Assembly: GCA_016235185.1 (NCBI GenBank) | Contig: JACRLT010000044.1 | Coordinates: 1 to 33,293, forward strand | Direction of reading: 5' to 3' | Source: Candidatus Omnitrophota bacterium | GTDB taxonomy: Bacteria; Omnitrophota; Gorgyraeia; Velamenicoccales; Velamenicoccaceae | DNA length: 33,293 nt | In this document: positions 27,980 to 33,293 of the stretch, piece by piece | How the letters are laid out: each line of letters begins with the position of its first letter | How positions within the stretch are numbered: position 1 is the stretch's first letter | Position numbers and translations under genes: made by a program | Notes under the pieces: generated by a model | What the model saw: the letters and a program-made list of their open reading frames with translations, nothing else | Database searches by the model: none | Told to the model about the DNA's origin: nothing

Positions 27980-28008
27980 TTGACTATATGTAGCTTATAA
28001 GCTACACT
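27980..28008 (+). promoter_or_regulatory. Toxin-antitoxin promoter with palindromic operator
   Basis: TTGACT (27980-27985), a 17-bp spacer and TACACT (28003-28008). The perfect 16-bp palindrome GTAGCTTATAAGCTAC (27990-28005) fills the spacer and touches the -10 box, the usual place for autorepression by a toxin-antitoxin complex. The ATG lies 8 nt past the -10 with no ribosome site. Confidence 0.72.
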
Positions 28009-28016
28009 TATAACTG

Positions 28017-28346
28017 ATGACGGAAAAGATAGTCGTAGTCTATAAAACCCCTGGCAACAAAGAACCTTTCTCCGATTGGTTATTTTCTTTGCGTGATAAA
28101 ATCATGCGGCATCGCATTGAAACACGCATAGACAGGATCAGACAAGGCAATTATGGAGACCATAAACGTTTTCATGGGATTATCGAATTACGTTTGGATT
28201 TCGGTAAAGGGTATAGGCTTTACTGCGGAGAAGACGCAGATATGCTGGTAGTATTGCTTATCGGCGGAGACAAAAGTTCGCAATACAAAGATATAAAGAA
28301 GGCGTTAGATTATTGGAGGGATTATCATGAACAAAAAAAAATTTAG
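28017..28346 (+). CDS. Toxin of HI1419/HigB-like family (RelE superfamily)
   Basis: The 109-residue protein reads YKTPGNKEPFSDWLFSLRDKIMRHRIETRIDRIRQGNYGDHKRFHGIIELRLDFGKGYRLYC...LLIGGDKSSQYKDIKKALDYW, matching the addiction-module killer family typified by Haemophilus HI1419. These are RelE-like mRNA endonucleases or translation inhibitors. Toxin-first order with the antitoxin second is typical of this family. The end overlaps the antitoxin by 20 nt. The start would be leaderless. Confidence 0.88.
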   Translation: MTEKIVVVYKTPGNKEPFSDWLFSLRDKIMRHRIETRIDRIRQGNYGDHKRFHGIIELRLDFGKGYRLYCGEDADMLVVLLIGGDKSSQYKDIKKALDYWRDYHEQKKI

Positions 28347-28632
28347 GATGTTTGATGAAGTGCAAATAGAGCATTATAAAAAACACCCGCAAGAATTAAA
28401 AAGTTATATTCAAGTAGCTCTTGAAGAGTATCAAAAAGACGGTGATGAAAAAGCATTTCTTGCGGCACTTTCTGTAGCGGCGCGCGTGCATGGTGGTTTC
28501 AGCAAGCTATCAAGGAAGACGGGGCTTAATAGGGAAAATCTATACCGGGCGCTTTCTGAACATGCAGACCCCCGGCTTTCGACCGTTGTGAATGTATTGA
28601 ATACTTTAAAGTTTTCGTTGAAAATTGCTTAA
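28327..28632 (+). CDS. Antitoxin of HI1420/HigA-like family
   Basis: The 101-residue protein has a basic N-terminus and a C-terminal helix-turn-helix (AALSVAARVHGGFSKLSRKTGLNRENLYRALSEHADPRLSTVVNVLNTLKFSLKI), as in HI1420-type antidotes. It should neutralise the toxin and bind the palindrome in the shared promoter. TTGGAGGG lies before the ATG. Overlap with the toxin gene couples their translation. Confidence 0.88.
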   Translation: MNKKKFRMFDEVQIEHYKKHPQELKSYIQVALEEYQKDGDEKAFLAALSVAARVHGGFSKLSRKTGLNRENLYRALSEHADPRLSTVVNVLNTLKFSLKIA

Positions 28633-28859
28633 ATTTTTTGTTTCTATATAAGCGTGGCGTTCTTAAGGATTATTTAATAGCGGATTTTTAAAAAATATTA
28701 CTATCCAGCGAGATCATGTGTTTTACTGGCCTTGAGCTTTTCGTGAGTTCGGGTTTTTTATGCCTTATGGACGTATCGCCTACGATTGGTCTAACCTTGG
28801 TGGCGACCATTATAGGCGACATTACCTACTGCCGCTAACACCGTCTTCATTTTTTATCC
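28633..28859. other. Gene-poor stretch with one small hydrophobic reading frame
   Basis: Between the antitoxin and bioB (344 bp) no recognised gene is found. A 40-codon frame at 28716-28838 would encode a hydrophobic peptide (MCFTGLELFVSSGFLCLMDV...), but it has only a weak ribosome site and may be chance or a gene remnant. No tRNA or terminator was seen. Confidence 0.25.
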
Positions 28860-28926
28860 CAGTCTCCCGATAAGTTCGTAAACAGTCTTCCGATTAGCTT
28901 GGAAACAGTTTCCTTATTTTTGTTAG
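28860..28926. repeat. Right cluster of degenerate 23-bp repeats
   Basis: About three units: CAGTCTCCCGATAAGTTCG onward (28860-28880), AACAGTCTTCCGATTAGCTT onward (28881-28903) and AACAGTTTCCTTATTTTTG onward (from 28904). GGAAACAGTTTCC at 28901-28913 is identical to 27728-27740. The 23-bp period is the same as in the left cluster. Confidence 0.65.
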
Positions 28927-28939
28927 GGGAAAGAAGTTG

Positions 28940-28977
28940 TTGCAATAGTTAACCTGTTATTCTAAAATAGTTGACAA
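28940..28977 (+). promoter_or_regulatory. Biotin operon promoter with BirA-type operator
   Basis: TTGCAA (28940-28945), 17-bp spacer, TAAAAT (28963-28968). The operator halves TAGTTAACC (28946-28954) and AGTTGACAA (28969-28977) are inverted and 14 bp apart; each differs by one base from TTGTTAACC and GGTTGACAA of the BirA consensus as I recall it. The site covers the spacer, surrounds the -10 and reaches the ATG. The ATG lies 8 nt past the -10 box. Confidence 0.8.
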
Positions 28978-29894
28978 TGAACAGGCAAGAAATAGACTCA
29001 CTTCTGCGGTTATCCCTGCCCGAACTTGTCGCAATGGCTAACAAGATAAGGCAGGATTGCGTCGGCAGCACCATTGAATTGTGCAGCATCATGAATGCCA
29101 AATCCGGCTCATGCGCCCAAAATTGCAAATTCTGCGCCCAGTCCAGCCATCACGCCACCGACGTCTCAACATATCCCTTAAAGAAAAGGGAAGAGATGCT
29201 TGATGCCGCCCGTCGCGCCAAAGAGATCGGCGCCCATAGGTTCGATATTGTAACCAGCGGCAATACATTGTCCGAAGACGAGATAAAGATCATAGCTGAC
29301 GCTGTTTCAGAGATAACTAAGAAGGTTGGGATAAAAATGTGCGCATCCCTGGGCAAGATGTCCGAAGGTAATCTCAAGCTGTTAAAAGAAGCCGGCCTTG
29401 GCCGCTATCACCATAATATTGAGACCTCGCAGAGATATTTTCCTAACATAGTCACCACGCATACTTTCCAGGACAGGGTCACGACTATCAAGGCCGCAAA
29501 AAAATCGGGGTTAGAGGTTTGCAGCGGAGGCATCATAGGTTTAGGCGAGACGATGGAGGACAGGATAGATATGGCCTTGTGCTTAAAAGACCTGGATGTA
29601 GATTCAGTTCCACTTAATATCCTTGTGGCTATCAAAGGAACGCCTATGGAGAGCCAGGCAAAGCTTTCATGTCAAGAGGCCATAAAGACTTTTGCGATTT
29701 TTAGGATAATTTTAAAAGACAAGATCATAAAAATTGCAGCGGGCCGTGAATCGGTCTTAAAAGATTTTCAGGCATTGGCCTTTATGGCAGGCGCAAACGG
29801 GATGCTTATCGGCGGATATCTCACCATAAAGGGAAGGATGCCGGAAGAAGATTTAAAACTCGTTGAGGAAGTAAAGAGGCTATGGCAGGGCTGA
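28977..29894 (+). CDS. bioB: BioB, biotin synthase (radical SAM), anaerobe-type cluster site
   Basis: The 305-residue enzyme inserts sulfur into dethiobiotin. The radical SAM cluster is held by C46-x3-C50-x2-C53. At the auxiliary cluster, C122, C182 and R257 match E. coli C128, C188 and R260, but the position of E. coli C97 is D90 (RFDIVTSG). An extra cysteine, C36 (ELCSIMNAKSG), precedes the motif. This is the pattern I recall for type II BioB of obligate anaerobes, with a 4Fe-5S auxiliary cluster. ATG at 28977 or TTG at 28971 could start it; no ribosome site is visible, in keeping with a leaderless transcript. It overlaps bioF by 13 nt. Confidence 0.95.
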   Translation: MNRQEIDSLLRLSLPELVAMANKIRQDCVGSTIELCSIMNAKSGSCAQNCKFCAQSSHHATDVSTYPLKKREEMLDAARRAKEIGAHRFDIVTSGNTLSEDEIKIIADAVSEITKKVGIKMCASLGKMSEGNLKLLKEAGLGRYHHNIETSQRYFPNIVTTHTFQDRVTTIKAAKKSGLEVCSGGIIGLGETMEDRIDMALCLKDLDVDSVPLNILVAIKGTPMESQAKLSCQEAIKTFAIFRIILKDKIIKIAAGRESVLKDFQALAFMAGANGMLIGGYLTIKGRMPEEDLKLVEEVKRLWQG

Positions 29895-31033
29895 CTGATT
29901 TTTTAAAAAAAAGAGAAGAAGAGGGGATTTTAAGGACGCTTAAGCCCGCGACTTCGCGTCGTGACGGGCGCATCGTCATAGGCGCAAGCCAGTATCTGGA
30001 TTTTTCTTCCAACGATTACCTGGGCTTATCGGGCCATCCACGCATTAAAGAGGCAGCGATGAAATCGATAGAGCAGTTTGGGTCCGGCAGTTCAGGTTCG
30101 CGCCTTATGACAGGAGATTCGGAACTCTGCCACCAGCTAGAGGAAAAGATAGCGCAATTCAAGAATAAAGAGGCGGCTCTGGTTTTTAATTCAGGATACC
30201 AGGCAAATGCCGGTATCATAAGCGCCCTTTTGGGACGCGGCGACGCTGTCTTCTCTGACCGCCTTTCCCACGCCAGCATCATCGACGGAATCCTTTTGTC
30301 CGGAGCGCGTCTTTTTCGGTTCCAGCATAACGATATAGCGCATCTGGAAACCCTGTTGGGGGCCAATCGAAAAAATTTCAAAAAATGCCTTATCGTGACG
30401 GAGACTATTTTCAGCATGGATGGCGACGAGCCGCCTTTGAGAGAATTAGTGGGTTTAAAAGAAAAATATGATTGCATCCTTATGGTGGATGAGGCGCATG
30501 CCACTGGGATCTTTGGAGAAAACGGCGCCGGAATTGTCGAGAAGTTTGGGCTTGCGGATAAGGTTGAACTCATCATGGGCACGTTCAGTAAGGCGCTGGG
30601 CGGGTTTGGCGCCTACCTTGCCGCGTCAAAAGAGGTCGTTGAATATCTGGTAAATACCTGCCGCAGTTTTATCTATTCTACGGCTTTGCCGCCTGCGGTT
30701 ATTGCAGGCGATCTGGCTGCTCTTGAGGTTGTAAAAGACGAGCCGTGGCGCCGCAAAGAACTTCTGGAGGCAGCGTCGTATTTTCGCGATGGGCTGGGAA
30801 AAATTGGCGTCTCTACAAAAGGCTCTTCCCAGATCGTGCCTGTTGTTATCGGAGATAATTTTAAGGCCCTTTGCGCCGCAGAAAAACTTCGGAATAAAGG
30901 CCACTGGGTATTGGCAATAAGGCCTCCGACCGTGCCGAAAGGCCAGGCGCGCTTGAGATTTTCGTTTACCATACACCACAACAAAGAGATCATACAGAAA
31001 CTGATCGATGACACAAGGACACTCGACATTTAA
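29882..31033 (+). CDS. bioF: BioF, 8-amino-7-oxononanoate synthase
   Basis: The 383-residue PLP enzyme joins pimeloyl-thioester and alanine. It has FSSNDYLGLSGHPRIKEAA (41-59), GSGSSGSRLMTGDS (67-80), DEAHATGIFG and the PLP lysine K237 (MGTFSKALGGFGAYLA). Length is as expected. It begins inside the end of bioB and overlaps the next gene by 26 nt, so the operon is tightly coupled. Close relatives (glycine C-acetyltransferase) are excluded mainly by the operon context. Confidence 0.93.
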   Translation: MAGLTDFLKKREEEGILRTLKPATSRRDGRIVIGASQYLDFSSNDYLGLSGHPRIKEAAMKSIEQFGSGSSGSRLMTGDSELCHQLEEKIAQFKNKEAALVFNSGYQANAGIISALLGRGDAVFSDRLSHASIIDGILLSGARLFRFQHNDIAHLETLLGANRKNFKKCLIVTETIFSMDGDEPPLRELVGLKEKYDCILMVDEAHATGIFGENGAGIVEKFGLADKVELIMGTFSKALGGFGAYLAASKEVVEYLVNTCRSFIYSTALPPAVIAGDLAALEVVKDEPWRRKELLEAASYFRDGLGKIGVSTKGSSQIVPVVIGDNFKALCAAEKLRNKGHWVLAIRPPTVPKGQARLRFSFTIHHNKEIIQKLIDDTRTLDI

Positions 31034-31679
31034 GCTTTTGGACAGGGGGTTTAAAAAGACCCTTGTCCTGGTTTCTGGATGGGCTACGGACTATCGTATC
31101 TTTTCCGGCCTCGAACTGGACTATAATTATCTGCTTGTGTCGAAGACCTGCCCATCTTGTTTTATAGAAGATTTATCGCAGGCCTTGGAAGAAAGAGCGC
31201 TCGAAAAGGTCGCTATCTTTGGGCACTCTTTGGGAGGGTTCTTGGCCAAAGACTTTGCCCTTGCATTTCCCAAAAAGACCGACGAACTTTTTTTGGCCGG
31301 TATCAGGAAGCGTTATAGAGCAGAAGAGATCGAAGGGGCAAGAATCAGGGTCAAAAAGAACAGGGCCGCTTTTTTGCGCAGGTTTTACGCAGATTGTTTT
31401 ACCGATGGAGAAGAGGTCCGGCTTTGGTTTAAGGAGCACCTTTTGAAGACTTATCTGGATGAGATACGGCTTGAAGATCTCCTTAAAGGCCTTGACCATC
31501 TTTCAAAGGTCTCCATCGAGCCGAAGGACTTCAAGGGCATTAAAGATGTCAGCATCTTTCACGGCGTCGAGGACAAGATAGCGCCGTTTCAGGAGGCATC
31601 GGAGATCGCCAAAGATGTTCCGTCCGCGCGTTTTATCGCCGTGCCCAAAGCCGGCCACATGGTATTTTTAAATGGATAA
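31008..31679 (+). CDS. BioH/BioG-like pimeloyl-ACP methyl ester esterase
   Basis: The 223-residue alpha/beta hydrolase has a full catalytic triad: S74 (FGHSLGG), D189 (HGVEDKIAP) and H217 (AGHMVFL), plus SGWATDYRIF as oxyanion region. Lying between bioF and bioC it should remove the methyl group that BioC adds, freeing pimeloyl-ACP for BioF. It is shorter than E. coli BioH (256) and not a clear match to BioG, so it may be a separate esterase type. It overlaps bioC by 8 nt. Confidence 0.75.
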   Translation: MTQGHSTFKLLDRGFKKTLVLVSGWATDYRIFSGLELDYNYLLVSKTCPSCFIEDLSQALEERALEKVAIFGHSLGGFLAKDFALAFPKKTDELFLAGIRKRYRAEEIEGARIRVKKNRAAFLRRFYADCFTDGEEVRLWFKEHLLKTYLDEIRLEDLLKGLDHLSKVSIEPKDFKGIKDVSIFHGVEDKIAPFQEASEIAKDVPSARFIAVPKAGHMVFLNG

Positions 31680-32430
31680 GAAAAGCGTCATAAGGAATTT
31701 TTCAAAGGCCGCCCATCTTTATGATGAATATGCCGATATCCAGAGGCTGGCTGCTTTTGAGCTCCTTAGCCGCACACCAAAGAACGGATCCCATAATATC
31801 CTTGAGATTGGCTGCGGCACCGGCATCTATACGCATCTATTGAGGGAGAAATTTGATAAAACGGCTTTGAAGGCAGTTGATATTTCCCCGGAAATGATAA
31901 AAGTAGCCAAGAGTAAATTAAATGACGGATCGATAGAGTTTGTGGTGGCGGATGCAGAGGATATCTTGCCTGATGGAAAATTCGGCCTTATAACTTCCAA
32001 CGCTTCTTTCCAGTGGTTTGGGTCCCTGGAAAAGACACTCGTAAAGTATAAAAATAAACTTGAACCCGGCGGATTTCTTTCGTTCTCTATTTTCGGTCCT
32101 AAGACATTTTGGGAGCTCGACAGTATTCTAAAAAGTTTTTTTAAAGACTCATCCGTAGTAGCCGCGCAATTCACCACAAAGGAAAAACTAACGGCTATCT
32201 TGGAAAGGAATTTTGAGAACGTCGAGATAGACGAGATAAGGTATTGCGAAAAGTTTCCTGATCTCGTCAGCTTATTGGGAAAGATCAGGCATACCGGTAC
32301 AGCAGGTATGAATTCAAAGAATTTTTTTGGCGTACAGCTTTTGAGGGAATTAGAAAAGGATTACAAGAGCAGATTCGGGAGTATTCAGGCAACGCATCAG
32401 ATATTTTTTTGCAGGTGTGAGGGGCTATGA
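31672..32430 (+). CDS. bioC: BioC, malonyl-ACP O-methyltransferase
   Basis: The 252-residue class I methyltransferase has the BioC-type opening (VIRNFSKAAHLYDEYADIQRLAAFELLSR), SAM-binding LEIGCGTG (44-51) and NASFQWFGSLEKTL, typical of BioC. It methylates malonyl-ACP so that fatty acid synthesis can extend it to pimeloyl-ACP. It is coupled to both neighbours (8-nt and 4-nt overlaps). Confidence 0.92.
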   Translation: MDKKSVIRNFSKAAHLYDEYADIQRLAAFELLSRTPKNGSHNILEIGCGTGIYTHLLREKFDKTALKAVDISPEMIKVAKSKLNDGSIEFVVADAEDILPDGKFGLITSNASFQWFGSLEKTLVKYKNKLEPGGFLSFSIFGPKTFWELDSILKSFFKDSSVVAAQFTTKEKLTAILERNFENVEIDEIRYCEKFPDLVSLLGKIRHTGTAGMNSKNFFGVQLLRELEKDYKSRFGSIQATHQIFFCRCEGL

Positions 32431-33134
32431 GAGCTATATTTGTAGCTGGCACTGATACCGGGGTTGGCAAGACCGTCGTGGCTGGATGCCTGGCAAGGTA
32501 TCTCTCGCAAAAAGGCCTGCGTGTGATAACGCAGAAGTGGGTTGAGACCGGAAGCAGCCAGGGCATTTCGCAAGATATTGATTTTCACTTAAAGATGATG
32601 GGTAAGGACAGGGATGATATCCGCGATTACCAAGACGCTGTAGCGCCATACGTGTTTAGCTTGGCCTCGTCTCCGCACCTGGCATCGCGCCTGGAGCATA
32701 AGTCCATTCGTTGTAACAGGATAAAAAAGTCTTTTGGTGCGTTGTCCTCCAGTTTTGATTTTGTTGTTGTGGAAGGCGCCGGAGGGGTCCTTGTGCCTAT
32801 TGATCCTAAACATCTCCTGATAGATGTTGCCAAAGACCTGGGCCTGCCTGTCCTGCTCGTTGCAGAAAACAGGCTGGGGGGTATTAACCAGGTTCTTTTG
32901 GCACTGGAGGCATTAAGATCAAGGAAGATCAAAGCCTTGGGGGTTGTTTTCAATAATCTGAAAAGCTGCGATGCAAAGATATTGGAGGACAACCCGCGTA
33001 TCATAAAGAGCCTGACAGGGGCAAGGATCTTTGGTGTCCTGCCCAAGGCAAAGGCGCACGAAGAACTTTATAAGCGTTTTGTCCCGATTGCGGAGAAGAT
33101 ATATAAGAACTTAAGATGTAATAAACCTAAATAG
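32427..33134 (+). CDS. bioD: BioD, dethiobiotin synthetase
   Basis: The 235-residue ATPase has the P-loop GTDTGVGKT (8-16) and VVEGAGGVLVP. It closes the ureido ring of dethiobiotin from diaminopelargonate and CO2. The usual KPVxTG substrate motif reads KWVETG here, a Pro-to-Trp change that keeps the lysine. It is the last gene of the operon in view; bioA, whose product supplies its substrate, is absent from the window. No hairpin terminator is evident, only a T-run near 33161-33170. Confidence 0.92.
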   Translation: MRAIFVAGTDTGVGKTVVAGCLARYLSQKGLRVITQKWVETGSSQGISQDIDFHLKMMGKDRDDIRDYQDAVAPYVFSLASSPHLASRLEHKSIRCNRIKKSFGALSSSFDFVVVEGAGGVLVPIDPKHLLIDVAKDLGLPVLLVAENRLGGINQVLLALEALRSRKIKALGVVFNNLKSCDAKILEDNPRIIKSLTGARIFGVLPKAKAHEELYKRFVPIAEKIYKNLRCNKPK

Positions 33135-33186
33135 ATACCGATACTAAACCGCTGATCAAGTCTTTTTTTTCCTGTAAATTCGGTTA

Positions 33187-33293
33187 TTAAAGGGCATTGG
33201 TTTTCTTAGGCGTTCTTGATTTAATATTCCGTTCTTTGATAGCGGCATGGCCTAATTGATCGCGCAGTGTTATGATTTTTGCTTGTTCGTCAA
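33187..33293 (-). CDS. 3' end of an unidentified minus-strand gene (partial)
   Basis: Read on the minus strand from the window edge, an open frame of 34 codons (DEQAKIITLRDQLGHAAIK, then ERNIKSRTPKKTNAL) ends at a TAA (33187-33189). It would converge on bioD with about 50 bp between. The composition looks coding, with a basic tail, but I do not recognise the family and the piece is short enough to be chance. Confidence 0.4.
   Translation of the reverse strand, partial: DEQAKIITLRDQLGHAAIKERNIKSRTPKKTNAL

Noticed and set aside
30016-30582. 188-codon minus-strand frame within bioF
   Set aside because: Shadow of a conserved PLP enzyme gene; no ribosome site or motif.
33140-33186. Possible bioD terminator at the T-run
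   Set aside because: No stable stem precedes the T-run in either direction, so it is not listed as a terminator.

Overview
The window looks like chromosomal DNA from a Gram-negative, probably strictly anaerobic, uncultured bacterium. An outer-membrane TolC-type channel and a tripartite RND pump imply two membranes. FeoAB and a BioB with the cysteine pattern of the anaerobe-type enzyme imply an anoxic lifestyle. The overall flavour (compact operons, ATGA/TAATG overlaps, leaderless-looking promoters) would suit a lineage such as Omnitrophota, but that is a guess; no rRNA or marker gene is present.

Layout. (1) Positions 1-262: start of an IS4-family insertion sequence on the minus strand, then a terminator-like hairpin. 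(2) 281-8876: a complete type I-C CRISPR-Cas locus, cas3-cas5c-cas8c(/cas11c)-cas7c-[Bro-N gene]-cas4-cas1-cas2, a leader, and an array of three identical repeats with two spacers. Two features stand out: a Bro-N (phage antirepressor-type) gene coupled by 1-nt overlaps between cas7 and cas4, and an array whose last repeat ends on the base before the start codon of ygiQ. (3) 8877-13824: ygiQ radical SAM gene, then feoA-feoB, a PP-loop tRNA-thiolation-like gene and a small zinc ribbon protein. (4) 13975-22934: a copper/silver efflux set (TolC/CusC-, CusB- and CusA-like), a CuA-type cupredoxin, an NqrB/RnfD-like membrane protein, an ion-transporter-superfamily permease and an exported YHS protein, closed by a strong terminator. 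(5) 23017-27675: an IscR-like Rrf2 regulator with an IscR type 1-like operator over its own promoter, then Nfu, LarE, a permease, cysteine desulfurase and BirA, i.e. a sulfur and Fe-S supply set. (6) 27676-28930: a small accessory island with 23-bp tandem repeats on both sides, a possible TnpB-element right-end remnant, and a HI1419/HI1420-type toxin-antitoxin pair with a palindromic operator. (7) 28940-33134: a biotin operon bioB-bioF-bioH/G-like-bioC-bioD behind a BirA-type operator; bioA is not in the window. (8) 33187-33293: 3' end of an unidentified minus-strand gene.

How the parts connect: the desulfurase, Nfu and IscR-like regulator supply and sense Fe-S clusters, which the radical SAM enzymes (BioB, YgiQ) and Cas4 consume. 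BirA upstream of the island probably represses the biotin operon downstream of it. FeoAB supplies iron. Three promoters (feoA, toxin, bioB) share the same geometry, a -10 box exactly 8 nt before the ATG and no Shine-Dalgarno, suggesting leaderless transcripts.
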